Of a stretch of DNA of 64,000 nt, positions 18,218 through 27,140 are shown piece after piece. A model generated the notes under the pieces. It worked only from the letters and a program-made list of their open reading frames with translations, was not told the origin of the DNA and did no database searches. The position numbers and the translations under genes are program-made. Each line of letters starts with the position of its first letter. Position 1 is the stretch's first letter. The stretch is from Reichenbachiella ulvae (GTDB lineage Bacteria > Bacteroidota > Bacteroidia > Cytophagales > Cyclobacteriaceae). Where the stretch lies: the NCBI RefSeq assembly GCF_025833875.1, contig NZ_JAOYOD010000001.1, positions 3,348,001-3,412,000 of the forward strand, given 5' to 3'.

Positions 18218-19540
18218 TTATATATGGTGATGTAAAGCTTCGTTATACATCGGGTGGTTTTTGGCCACCAATGGGTGCTTAGCCAATGAATGCAACATGA
18301 CATAAACAAAGGTTGCTCCGTATACCAGCATCAATCCGATTTCCAAGAAACCAAAACCTCCATTTTCTTTCAAAACACCAGGTGTTACCATCAAGTAGAA
18401 ATCTAACCAGTGACCGAAAATCACGATTGGAGTTACCACTTTCAAGATTCTCGCGTGACGCTTCGAATCTCTAGTCATTAACAACAAGAATGGTAGAACG
18501 AAGTTGATGATTAGATTGATAAAGAAGATCTTAGAATAGTAATCACTTTTCAATCTTTCTACAAAATAAATAGTCTCCTCTGGAATGTTAGCATAGTAGA
18601 TCAATAAGAACTGAGAAAACCAGATATATGTCCAGAAAATGCTAAATCCCCAAACGAATTTTCCTAAATCATGTAGGTGGTTAGAGTTAACCACTGACAA
18701 GTAGCCCTTGTCTTTCAACTGAATTGCTACGAAGGTAATGAAGGCCAAACCAGTTACCCACCAGCTAGCAAACACATACCATCCAAACATAGTTGAAAAC
18801 CAGTGAGGGTCAATTGACATCACCCAGTCCCAAGCTGCGATAGAGGAAGAGTATCCAAAGAACACGATGAAAGCAGCAGAAAGTCCTACCAATTTCTTCC
18901 ATCTATTAGTTCCACCTTCTAGATCCTCAGCCAACATGTTCTTTCTAATCTGAATGAATAGCAAGTACCAAATCGCGAAGAACGCAACCATTCTACCCAT
19001 GTAGAATCCAAAGTTCAAATAGCCTTCTTTCCCTTTGATGATAGGATCAAATTCAGGACTATCTGGATCCATCAAGCCAGCATGTGTCCAGTGGAAGATC
19101 TCGTGGTTAGAAAACAACCATACTACAATCATCAACACTGCAGCGATAGGCAAGAAGCTCGCCATCGCCATTGGAATTCTTTTTACACCTACAGACCAAC
19201 CTGCTTGTGCTACATATTGAATACAAATGAAGAAAACCCCGATAATCGCCAAACCAGTAAAGAAAAGGTTGTTGATCCAAAGGTTAGCTTTCAATCTATG
19301 TGTCCAGTGATAGGCTGCATGATGCTCACCCGCAGCTTCTGCAGTATGTTCAGCTCCGTGTGCCGCATGTTCTCCATGGGCAGCTGCAGCTTCTACTGCA
19401 TGCTCTGCTCCATGTGCATCATGGTGACCACCTGAGTTGATCATAATAACTCCTAAAACAGCCAAGACAATACCCACTGCCAGGACAATAAAAATGTTCT
19501 TCTTAGCTCCTGCTGAAAATATATATTTTTCGTCGCTCAT
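18218..19540 (-). CDS. actF: Alternative complex III subunit ActF (NrfD-like membrane subunit)
   Basis: 440 residues, about ten membrane segments, related to ActC/NrfD-type subunits but without iron-sulfur or heme sites. In solved ACIII structures this subunit forms a membrane bundle with a proposed proton path. An insertion between the first two segments (about residues 36-80) is made of His, Ala, Glu and Gly with about a dozen histidines in motifs such as HAAHGAEHTAEAAGEHH. That extra tract faces the periplasm if the usual topology holds. Operon position between actE and coxB is standard. Confidence 0.93.
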   Translation of the reverse strand: MSDEKYIFSAGAKKNIFIVLAVGIVLAVLGVIMINSGGHHDAHGAEHAVEAAAAHGEHAAHGAEHTAEAAGEHHAAYHWTHRLKANLWINNLFFTGLAIIGVFFICIQYVAQAGWSVGVKRIPMAMASFLPIAAVLMIVVWLFSNHEIFHWTHAGLMDPDSPEFDPIIKGKEGYLNFGFYMGRMVAFFAIWYLLFIQIRKNMLAEDLEGGTNRWKKLVGLSAAFIVFFGYSSSIAAWDWVMSIDPHWFSTMFGWYVFASWWVTGLAFITFVAIQLKDKGYLSVVNSNHLHDLGKFVWGFSIFWTYIWFSQFLLIYYANIPEETIYFVERLKSDYYSKIFFINLIINFVLPFLLLMTRDSKRHARILKVVTPIVIFGHWLDFYLMVTPGVLKENGGFGFLEIGLMLVYGATFVYVMLHSLAKHPLVAKNHPMYNEALHHHI

Positions 19541-19563
19541 CTTACTTTATACTATTTTAAGAA

Positions 19564-20187
19564 TTATTGATTTTGTAGCGTTTGAACGTAACGTACGATC
19601 TTCCATCGCTCTTCAATACTCAACTGAGAAGCATGAGATCCCATTCTACCTTTTCCGTGAGTAATCACGTGAAATATATGTCCTTCAGGTTTGTCCTTTA
19701 CAGCTCTAGAGTTGTATGGAGTTACCCCTTTGAATATCTGACCAACTGGGCCATCACCCAATCCCTGATCACCATGACAGTGCCAGCAAAATCTTGTAAA
19801 TAGAACTTTACCTTCAGCCAAAACCTCATCAGTTTCTGGCAATGGGTTCTTCATCACACGACCCGCTAAATCAATAGAGTCTTTTGGGATTCTATAAGGA
19901 AGTGACTCTCCTCTTCTTACTGTATTGGCAACAGTAGTCCTCATGTTCATTTCATAAGGGTTATTAGGGTTGGAAGTATAAAACTCCGCATCACCACCTT
20001 CTTGAGAAGTCAACCATCTACCGGCTTCCTTATCTGTAATCTGAACCAATCCTTCGTAAGGAATCGAGTGGTACATCTGAGGAGCATACTCTACCCCTGT
20101 TTTATCCACACCAGCAGCACATGAAGTCAAGATATAGGCTCCAGCTACTACTGCAATTCCTTTTATGTATGTATTCAATTTCATCAT
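19564..20187 (-). CDS. actE: Alternative complex III subunit ActE, monoheme cytochrome c lipoprotein
   Basis: 207 residues. A lipoprotein signal ends in ILTSC (Cys near residue 24), so the protein is anchored by lipid. One heme-binding CWHCH motif is in the C-terminal half, with GDGPVG after it and the likely distal Met in GRMGSHASQL. ActE carries electrons from the ActA hemes to the oxidase or a soluble cytochrome. Two ATGs (20187 and 20184) are adjacent. Spacing to actD is 24 bp and to actF 23 bp. Confidence 0.95.
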   Translation of the reverse strand: MMKLNTYIKGIAVVAGAYILTSCAAGVDKTGVEYAPQMYHSIPYEGLVQITDKEAGRWLTSQEGGDAEFYTSNPNNPYEMNMRTTVANTVRRGESLPYRIPKDSIDLAGRVMKNPLPETDEVLAEGKVLFTRFCWHCHGDQGLGDGPVGQIFKGVTPYNSRAVKDKPEGHIFHVITHGKGRMGSHASQLSIEERWKIVRYVQTLQNQ

Positions 20188-20211
20188 TTCGTAATTTCGA
20201 CTCCAGTTGAA

Positions 20212-20739
20212 TTATTCAAAACTCTTGTTATTCACCTCTTGTGCACCTGCTGCAGAAAGAGACTTTTTAATTTCCTCTTCGCTCATCGAATTTTTGTCGA
20301 TATCCACTGCGATGATATGCTTATCATCAGTGATTCTCTCGTCAAATATTCTTGGCTTAGCCCAGGGCTTAAGGTTACTTACTACAAAGAAGGTTCCGCA
20401 CATTCCGAAAGCTCCCAGGAGAACTGTCAACTCGAATGTTACAGGAATAAAAGTTGGGAATGGGAAGAAATCCTTACCCCCGATGATCATGGGCCAATCG
20501 AAAGTCATCATTCCGATTTGCATGGTCAATGCAAGTGTAGTTCCCAACAAACCAAACAAGAATGCAGCAATAGAAAGTCTAGATCTTTTGTATCCCAAAA
20601 CATCGTCTATCCCGTGAACTGGAAATGGAGAAAACACTTCATAAATCTTTACTCCGCTTTCACGAACGTCCTTGATTGCTTTTAGCAATAAGTCTTCGTC
20701 ATCGTATACACCAAGTACAAAATTCTTATTTCCGCTCAT
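20212..20739 (-). CDS. actD: Alternative complex III subunit ActD (DUF3341)
   Basis: 175 residues: a cytoplasmic N-terminal domain (LGVYDDEDLLLKAIKDVRE, with SPFPVHGIDD) followed by two membrane segments near residues 55-75 and 95-120. This is the DUF3341 family, the small structural subunit ActD of ACIII. It follows actC by 1 bp, giving coupled translation. No cofactor sites are visible, as expected. Confidence 0.95.
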   Translation of the reverse strand: MSGNKNFVLGVYDDEDLLLKAIKDVRESGVKIYEVFSPFPVHGIDDVLGYKRSRLSIAAFLFGLLGTTLALTMQIGMMTFDWPMIIGGKDFFPFPTFIPVTFELTVLLGAFGMCGTFFVVSNLKPWAKPRIFDERITDDKHIIAVDIDKNSMSEEEIKKSLSAAGAQEVNNKSFE

Positions 20740-20740
20740 C

Positions 20741-22105
20741 TTATTTATCAGTTTTTTCTCCGGTAGCTTTTACAATACTTTTCACTTCAGCCATGTTGAT
20801 CACAGGGAAGAACTTCGCAAACAAGAAGAATGCGGTAAAGAACAATCCGAATGTGAAGATATAAACTCCCATATCCACCCAAGTCGGGTAGAACATAGCC
20901 CAAGAAGAAGGCAAGAAGTCTCTGTGAAGTGAAGTCACGATAATTACAAATCTCTCAAACCACATCCCGATGTTTACAATGATCGAGATAATGAAAGTAG
21001 CAGCAATGTTGGTTCTGATCTTTTTGAACCAGAAAAGCTGTGGAGAGATTACGTTACAAGTCATCATCGACCAGTAAGCCCATGCATATGGACCACTTAC
21101 TCTGTTGAGGAAAGCATACTGCTCGCCCTCTACGCCAGAGTACCATGCGATGAAAAGCTCAGTGATATATGCGACACCCACGATAGAACCTGTCACCATG
21201 ATAATGATGTTCATCAGCTCCATGTGCTGCATCGTGATATAGTCTTCTAATTTATATACACGTCTGGTTACCAAAAGCAAAGTCAATACCATAGCAAAAC
21301 CTGAGAAGATCGCACCCGCCACAAAGTAAGGAGGGAAGATCGTGGTATGCCATCCTGGTATCACAGACGTAGCAAAGTCAAAAGATACAATGGTGTGTAC
21401 TGAAAGTACCAGAGGAGTAGCCAAACCAGCTAAAACCAATGCTACTGTTTCGTATCTAGACCAATCTTTGGCTCCACCTGTCCATCCCATAGACAGTGCA
21501 CCGTAAACTACTTTTGATATTCCTTTAGCTCTGTCTCGGATGGTAGCAAAGTCAGGCACCAATCCGATGTACCAGAAAACGAGTGATACAGAGAAATAGG
21601 TAGAGATCGCAAACACGTCCCATAGTAGTGGAGAGTTAAAGTTCACCCAAAGCGAACCGTACGTGTTTGGAAGAGGAAGTGCCCAAAGCGCCCCAATCCA
21701 TGGTCGTCCCATGTGAAGAAGCGGGAACTGAAGCGCACAGATAACGGCGAAAATCGTCATTGCCTCTGCTGCTCTGTTGATAGACATTCTCCATCTCTGT
21801 CTGAAAAGCAAGAGAATCGCGGAGATCAAAGTACCAGCGTGACCGATACCTACCCACCATACGAAGTTGGTGATATCCCAGGCCCAACCTACGGTCTTGT
21901 TAAGACCCCAGCTACCTATACCGTCCCATACTAATCTGAAAACAGCATATGCGCCGAAGGTTAACAAACCCAGCGATACAGCCATAGCCAGCAACCAGGA
22001 TTTCGCCGGCTTCTCCTCTACTCTTTTGCAAATGTCGTCAGTTACGTCATGAACTGTTTTGCCACCCGTTACGAGGGGCTTACGAACTACTGCTTCTGCG
22101 TGCAT
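20741..22105 (-). CDS. actC: Alternative complex III subunit ActC (NrfD/PsrC-like quinol-binding subunit)
   Basis: 454 residues, about ten membrane segments. Polar membrane residues typical of the NrfD/PsrC family are present, for example [15 protein letters not shown] and the [15 protein letters not shown] stretch near the quinol site, and [17 protein letters not shown] near the C-terminus. ActC holds the menaquinol oxidation site next to the iron-sulfur subunit ActB. It is followed directly by actD and preceded by actB with 14 bp spacing. Confidence 0.96.
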   Translation of the reverse strand: MHAEAVVRKPLVTGGKTVHDVTDDICKRVEEKPAKSWLLAMAVSLGLLTFGAYAVFRLVWDGIGSWGLNKTVGWAWDITNFVWWVGIGHAGTLISAILLLFRQRWRMSINRAAEAMTIFAVICALQFPLLHMGRPWIGALWALPLPNTYGSLWVNFNSPLLWDVFAISTYFSVSLVFWYIGLVPDFATIRDRAKGISKVVYGALSMGWTGGAKDWSRYETVALVLAGLATPLVLSVHTIVSFDFATSVIPGWHTTIFPPYFVAGAIFSGFAMVLTLLLVTRRVYKLEDYITMQHMELMNIIIMVTGSIVGVAYITELFIAWYSGVEGEQYAFLNRVSGPYAWAYWSMMTCNVISPQLFWFKKIRTNIAATFIISIIVNIGMWFERFVIIVTSLHRDFLPSSWAMFYPTWVDMGVYIFTFGLFFTAFFLFAKFFPVINMAEVKSIVKATGEKTDK

Positions 22106-22119
22106 ATTAATCTAATTTA

Positions 22120-25100
22120 TTAACCTTGCTTTTCGTTTTCTTTATTTCTAATCTTAGTGAAATACCACACATTAGGCTTCACAGAAAGCTCTTCCAATAC
22201 GTGGTAAGCTCTTTCTTCTTTCACTTCTGGTCCGTTTTCACCTTCCTCTAATTTCAACATCTTAGAGATGCGAGAGTTAGGATCTTTCATATCACCAAAT
22301 ACGATCGCTTCTGATGGACAAGCTGAAGCACAAGCCGTAGTGATTTCACCATCTTGAGGTCTTCTTCCTTCCATTTTCGCGCTCAACTTACCAGCCTGGA
22401 TTCTTTGAACACAGAATGAACATTTTTCCATCACACCTCTAGCACGAACAGTTACGTCTGGGTTCAATACCATTTTACCCAAATCGTTGTTCATAGAAGT
22501 GTTTTCAGTAAATTGATCGTTATCGTGGTATTTGAACCAGTTGAATCTTCTTACTTTATAAGGACAGTTGTTCGCACAATATCTCGTACCGATACATCTG
22601 TTGTAAGCCATTTGGTTCAACCCTTCAGTTGAGTGGTTGGTGGCAGCTACTGGACAAACAGTCTCACAAGGAGCGTTGTTACACTGCTGACACATCATAG
22701 GCTGGAAAGTAACCTCAGGATTCTCTGCAGCCACTTCCATTTGAGCATTTTTGCTCAATGCACCACCTTGTGCATCTACCAACTCCTGATCGAAGCTGTA
22801 ATATCTATCAATTCTCAACCAGGTCATTTCACGACGGTTGAGTACTTCTTCTTTACCTACTACAGGCACGTTGTTTTCTGCCTGACAAGACACGGTACAT
22901 GCCCCGCAACCCGTACATGAGTTCAGGTCGATAGTCATACCCCAGTGGTGGTTTGGATACTCATGTCCAGACCATAGAGAAATAGCCCCTGGCTTTTCCT
23001 TACCGCTGTAGGTTGAGATCATTGGCTGACTTCTACCTGCACTTGGGTCTTTTTGGTATTTAGAAAGAATTGATTCCTGAATCACATTCTCTCTACCCAT
23101 GTAAGTCTGGTGAGTTTGTGTCTGAGCAATTCTGTACTCTTCACCACTCAATTCTACCTTCACACCAGATGTGATGTTCATGCTTTGAGCACCTGACTTG
23201 TAGTCGATTAATGGATAAGCATTCACACCTACACCATCTGCTACTTTACCTGCCTTAGTTCTACCGAAACCAATGGCTACACCCACTGTTCCTTTTGCCT
23301 GACCAGGCTGAACCAATGCTGGAAGCTTAACTGTTTGATTGCCAACTGAAAGAGTAACCAACTGAGTAGTCATATCTCCCAATTTCAATCCAAGCTCCTC
23401 AGCCATAGCTGGAGAGATAGTCAAATAGTTATCCCAAACTGCCTTAGTGATTGGATCAGGCATTTCTTGCAACCAAGGATTGTTGGCCTGAGTACCGTTA
23501 CCTACTGCATAGTTTTCATATACTACCAGTTCGATATCCGAACCTGTAGATTTGATAGCTGCCGCTGCTGCACTTACATCTCCTGCAAATTCAACTGCCT
23601 CAGCACTTACTTCTTTTTCGATGATACCATCTTGCAAGGTCTTGTCCCAGAATCCTTGAACATCACCCGTCTGATCAGCCGTCCATCTTCCTTTTACATA
23701 ATCAAAGTAAGAAGTGGTATTGCCAGCCCAGGTCAAAAATGACTCAGGAGCTTGTCTGCTATCAAACAATGGAGAGATCGTAGGCTGAGAGAAACTGAAT
23801 TTTCCAGTTACTGGCTCAAAATCGTTCCAAGACTCTAGGAAGTGGCTATCTGGAGCAATCGCAGTTACCAAAGAAGCTGTCTCATCTTTTCTATCCGAAG
23901 TAGAAAGTGAGAATTTAGCTTTCTTCAACCCGCTTTCGATCTGTGACCCTAAAGCGTGATCATAAACTGGATTACAGTTAAAAAACAAAACTCCATCGTA
24001 ATTGCCAGCATTTAGGCCTTTGATGAAGTTTACCATTTTCTTGTCGTCACCTTTTCTAGTGTTGACTGCAGCAGACAAATCAATTGTAGAACCATAACAA
24101 CCTAATAAGTTGTTGATCGCATTGATGATCACTTGTACATTCTCATCATTAGATCCAGATACTACCAAAGACTTTGACTTGCTCTTCCAAAGATCATTAG
24201 CTGCCTTAGTCAATACTGCAGTGTCAGCCAATTTAGGAGCAGTCACAGGAGTAGCTCCTGCCTTTGAAGCCAATAGGTTATAAAGATTCGCAATGTAGCC
24301 CGCTTGTTGAGAAGGCTTAATTGCTACTCTGTAGTCTGAGTTAGAACCAGTCAAAGACAAGTTAGATTCAAAAGAATACAACCTTGACATGGTCTTCTTT
24401 TTGTCGCTCAACCTTCTGGTCTGAGCAAATTGCTTGCTAAAAAGCGTATTGTTGATCCAGTTGCCTAAGAAATCTGCATCGAATGACACGATAGTATCGG
24501 CTTTACTGAAATCATATGAAGGAACTACTCTCTTTCCGAATGAAGCTTCGTTAGCCGCTAAAATACCGCTGAAAGAAACCTGGTCGTACTGTACGTGCTC
24601 GATTCCTGCATATTTAGCTTTTAACTCCTCGATAGCTGCCAAAGTAGATGGAGAGAAAACTGAGTTACTCACCAATGCAATCTTTCCAGCAGCAGAAAGT
24701 TTAGCGATTACTTCTTTATCTAAATCAGCCCAAGAAACAGATTTACCGTTCAACTCAGGCCCTTTCAATCTCTCTTTGTCATATAGGGACAACACTGACG
24801 CCTCTGCTTGAGCAGAAGTACCTCCTCCACTTACAGTAGAGAGCTTGTTGCCTGACAATTTGATTGGTCTACCTTCTCTGGTTTTCACTACCACACTGCA
24901 GTAGTCGCTACCATTGATATAGGTAGAAGCGTAATAATTTGGAACACCTGGATCTACATCCACTGGTTTGTTCAAATAAGGAATGGCTTTTCTTACAGGA
25001 GTTTCACAAGCCGCCAGTGAAGCCGCAGCAACACCAAAGCCCATCAACTTCAAAAAGTCCCTTCTACTCGCTCCAGTCCCTTCGGATTCACCATTAATTG

Positions 25101-25200
25101 GCAAATACTCAGGAAATTCTTTTTCAGCATTTTTCTCGAATTCTGGATTTTTGGCTAATTCCTCTAATCCTTTCCAGTATTGCTTTTTGGTTTCTTTCAT
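22120..25200 (-). CDS. actB: Alternative complex III subunit ActB (molybdopterin-like plus ferredoxin domains)
   Basis: 1026 residues. A twin-arginine signal SRRDFLKLMGFG begins at residue 45, unusually far in, followed by LAAC near 65. Residues about 80-730 match the molybdopterin oxidoreductase fold but, as known for ActB, the cofactor site is not used. From about residue 760 comes a four-cluster ferredoxin domain: CTGCGACTVSCQ, CQQCNNAPCETVCP, CIGTRYCANNCP and CSFCVQR, then ACASACPSEAI. It takes electrons from ActC and hands them to the ActA hemes. Spacing to actA is 36 bp. Confidence 0.96.
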   Translation of the reverse strand: MKETKKQYWKGLEELAKNPEFEKNAEKEFPEYLPINGESEGTGASRRDFLKLMGFGVAAASLAACETPVRKAIPYLNKPVDVDPGVPNYYASTYINGSDYCSVVVKTREGRPIKLSGNKLSTVSGGGTSAQAEASVLSLYDKERLKGPELNGKSVSWADLDKEVIAKLSAAGKIALVSNSVFSPSTLAAIEELKAKYAGIEHVQYDQVSFSGILAANEASFGKRVVPSYDFSKADTIVSFDADFLGNWINNTLFSKQFAQTRRLSDKKKTMSRLYSFESNLSLTGSNSDYRVAIKPSQQAGYIANLYNLLASKAGATPVTAPKLADTAVLTKAANDLWKSKSKSLVVSGSNDENVQVIINAINNLLGCYGSTIDLSAAVNTRKGDDKKMVNFIKGLNAGNYDGVLFFNCNPVYDHALGSQIESGLKKAKFSLSTSDRKDETASLVTAIAPDSHFLESWNDFEPVTGKFSFSQPTISPLFDSRQAPESFLTWAGNTTSYFDYVKGRWTADQTGDVQGFWDKTLQDGIIEKEVSAEAVEFAGDVSAAAAAIKSTGSDIELVVYENYAVGNGTQANNPWLQEMPDPITKAVWDNYLTISPAMAEELGLKLGDMTTQLVTLSVGNQTVKLPALVQPGQAKGTVGVAIGFGRTKAGKVADGVGVNAYPLIDYKSGAQSMNITSGVKVELSGEEYRIAQTQTHQTYMGRENVIQESILSKYQKDPSAGRSQPMISTYSGKEKPGAISLWSGHEYPNHHWGMTIDLNSCTGCGACTVSCQAENNVPVVGKEEVLNRREMTWLRIDRYYSFDQELVDAQGGALSKNAQMEVAAENPEVTFQPMMCQQCNNAPCETVCPVAATNHSTEGLNQMAYNRCIGTRYCANNCPYKVRRFNWFKYHDNDQFTENTSMNNDLGKMVLNPDVTVRARGVMEKCSFCVQRIQAGKLSAKMEGRRPQDGEITTACASACPSEAIVFGDMKDPNSRISKMLKLEEGENGPEVKEERAYHVLEELSVKPNVWYFTKIRNKENEKQG

Positions 25201-25236
25201 TGTATGATATCTATCCCAAATATTCGTTTCTAATAA

Positions 25237-26505
25237 TTAATAGTGACACTTAGAGCATTCCAAACCTCCAATGTCTTCGACCTTCATTGGCTCCTTGCTA
25301 TGCTCAGCATGCATTTCCACCAAGTTGTCATAGTACTCATTGCCTTTGGTATTGACATCCGTTTCTCTATGACAGTTGATACACCATCCCATGGTCAATG
25401 GCGCGTATTGGTATACTACATCCATTTCCTCTACAGGACCGTGACAGGTCTGGCACTCGATCTCTCCTACAGCCACGTGCTGAGAGTGATTGAAGTAAGC
25501 CAAATCAGGCAAGTTGTGAATTCTAACCCACTCGATAGGTTGATCATTCTCAACTGCTGCATATATTTTTTGAATCTCAGGCGATTCTGTTTTGATCGCT
25601 GAGTGACAGTTCATACAGATGTTAGGAGAAGGAATGTTGGCATTCTTACTCTTTCTCACCCCTGTGTGACAGTAGTTACAGTCGATCTGGTTGTCACCTG
25701 CGTGAATTTTGTGAGAGAAGGCGATCGGCTGAGTTGGCTCATATCCCTGCTGAACACCAATAGTGAACAAACCGTCGATGACCGACTTCAAAACGATAGC
25801 TGTGAAGATAAATGCAACCAACCCAAGGAAAGCATTGCTTTTAACCAAAGCAACCAAATCAAATGATTGATTAACGATATCCTGATCTTCCTCTGCTAAA
25901 CCTTCTTTCTGCGCCAGATATTTTTTCAATACCGAGATAATCATGGCCAATACAACCAGGATCAACACCAGAACAATAAGGATAACAACCATCAGGATGT
26001 TAACCACACCAGATGGCTCTTGCGCTGTAGCTGCCCCTCCTGCTGCTGCAGTATCAGTAGCAGCTGCCGCAGCAACTGGCTCCTTAGCTGACTCAGCTTT
26101 TAGGTAAGCTACAATCGAAAGAATCTCTTCTTCAGAAAAATCAAAAGACGTCATTTGCGTCTTGTTGTACTCTTCATACAACTTGACAGCATACTCGTCT
26201 CCTCCTTGTATTACTTTTTGTGAATTTTGAACAAATGCGGTGATCCACGCAACATCTCTTCTTTTGTGCACGTCTTTCAGTGCAGGTCCCACTACCTTTT
26301 CATGAACCGCATGACAGACTGTACAATTGGCCTTGAATAATTTTTCCCCGCTCGATATTACTGCCTCATCCGTAGGGATTTCATCCCCAGCATCCTGCGC
26401 TACGGCTACATTTTGAGTCAATAAAACTGAAAAAATTAGTGAAAGAAACAACATGCCTTTAAGCATGCCATTCTTATTAGAATAGTAACTATATTTTTTG
26501 AACAT
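25237..26505 (-). CDS. actA: Alternative complex III subunit ActA, multiheme cytochrome c with fused N-terminal cytochrome domain
   Basis: 422 residues from ATG 26505, chosen for the AAGGAAAG Shine-Dalgarno-like stretch above it and because the promoter at 26542-26571 would leave a longer start without a leader. A signal peptide is followed by a cytochrome c domain with CTVCH and a distal Met region, then a long hydrophobic segment (NILMVVILIVLVLILVV), a second one (AFLGLVAFIFTAIVL) and the usual pentaheme part with CNYCH, CMNCH, CQTCH, CINCH and the C-terminal CSKCH. Six CxxCH motifs in all, one more than the pentaheme core. First gene of the supercluster. Confidence 0.93.
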   Translation of the reverse strand: MFKKYSYYSNKNGMLKGMLFLSLIFSVLLTQNVAVAQDAGDEIPTDEAVISSGEKLFKANCTVCHAVHEKVVGPALKDVHKRRDVAWITAFVQNSQKVIQGGDEYAVKLYEEYNKTQMTSFDFSEEEILSIVAYLKAESAKEPVAAAAATDTAAAGGAATAQEPSGVVNILMVVILIVLVLILVVLAMIISVLKKYLAQKEGLAEEDQDIVNQSFDLVALVKSNAFLGLVAFIFTAIVLKSVIDGLFTIGVQQGYEPTQPIAFSHKIHAGDNQIDCNYCHTGVRKSKNANIPSPNICMNCHSAIKTESPEIQKIYAAVENDQPIEWVRIHNLPDLAYFNHSQHVAVGEIECQTCHGPVEEMDVVYQYAPLTMGWCINCHRETDVNTKGNEYYDNLVEMHAEHSKEPMKVEDIGGLECSKCHY

Positions 26506-26541
26506 CAGTTTTTGCTTTCCTTTTATACAAAAAAGTGGTTG

Positions 26542-26571
26542 CAAATGTAGCCACGGGTTTTTCAATTTCAA
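26542..26571 (-). promoter_or_regulatory. Promoter of the act-cox operon (Bacteroidota sigma-A type)
   Basis: On the minus strand TTG (26571-26569), exactly 19 bases, then TACATTTG (26549-26542), a full match to the Bacteroidota consensus TTG-N19-TAnnTTTG. The predicted transcript start is about 30 bases above the actA ATG at 26505. Confidence 0.8.
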
Positions 26572-26771
26572 AGGCGGATTTCTCGCTAAAAACCCCAACC
26601 TACAAAAAAAAGGGGCTAAAACCCAGTTTACACACTGATAAACAAGCTGTTAACCCCAATATCTAAGTAGTAAATGAGCTTTATTTAGAACGTTTACAAA
26701 TAAAACACCTGACCTGTCATATAAAGTTAAAATCACAGCGAAACAATAGGTAAATTCACTGAAATATTTTG

Positions 26772-26807
26772 ATACATAATTTTCTTATGTATAATTGCCT
26801 TATGTAT
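26772..26807 (+). promoter_or_regulatory. Iteron-like operator at the padR start
   Basis: Three copies of one 8-mer: ATACATAA at 26772-26779 and its exact reverse complement TTATGTAT at 26785-26792, with a 5-bp spacer, then TTATGTAT again at 26800-26807, a direct repeat 15 bp further on that covers the padR start codon. PadR proteins are known to bind ATGT/ACAT-type palindromes, so autoregulation is likely. Confidence 0.6.
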
Positions 26808-27140
26808 TCGAACGAATTAATCAAGGGAACACTTAAAACCATTATCCTAAAACTTCTGGCAGATAATGGTCGCATGTATGGATATGAGATTACTCAAAAG
26901 GTAAAACTCCTATCTGACGAAAAAATCAATCTGACTGAGGGCGCACTCTACCCCGCCTTACACAAACTGCAGGCAGAGGACCTCATAATCGCTGAGACTG
27001 AGGTAATCAATGGTCGCAAGCGCAAATACTATTCAGTCACACCAAACGGATTGGACAGTGCCACATCACGATCCAATGAGTTTGCAGATTTTGTTAAAAC
27101 CATGTTGGGCATATTAAATCCTCAAATAGCCGGAAAATGA
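26802..27140 (+). CDS. PadR-family transcriptional regulator
   Basis: 112 residues from ATG 26802, where the family-typical start MYSNELIKGTL lies; two upstream in-frame ATGs (26769, 26787) fall in the operator repeats. The winged-helix domain is seen in ILKLLADNGRMYGYEI (helices 1-2), TEGALYPALHKLQ (recognition helix) and GRKRKYYSVTPNG (wing). PadR proteins repress neighbouring genes. The last four bases overlap the next gene (ATGA), so regulator and membrane peptidase are made together. The operator-like repeats at its start point to self-control. Confidence 0.92.
   Translation: MYSNELIKGTLKTIILKLLADNGRMYGYEITQKVKLLSDEKINLTEGALYPALHKLQAEDLIIAETEVINGRKRKYYSVTPNGLDSATSRSNEFADFVKTMLGILNPQIAGK

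Noticed and set aside
26601..26700. CCCC/GGGG inverted repeat upstream of the act promoter as a regulatory hairpin
   Set aside because: Pairing is only four G-C pairs with an A-rich loop; not convincing.
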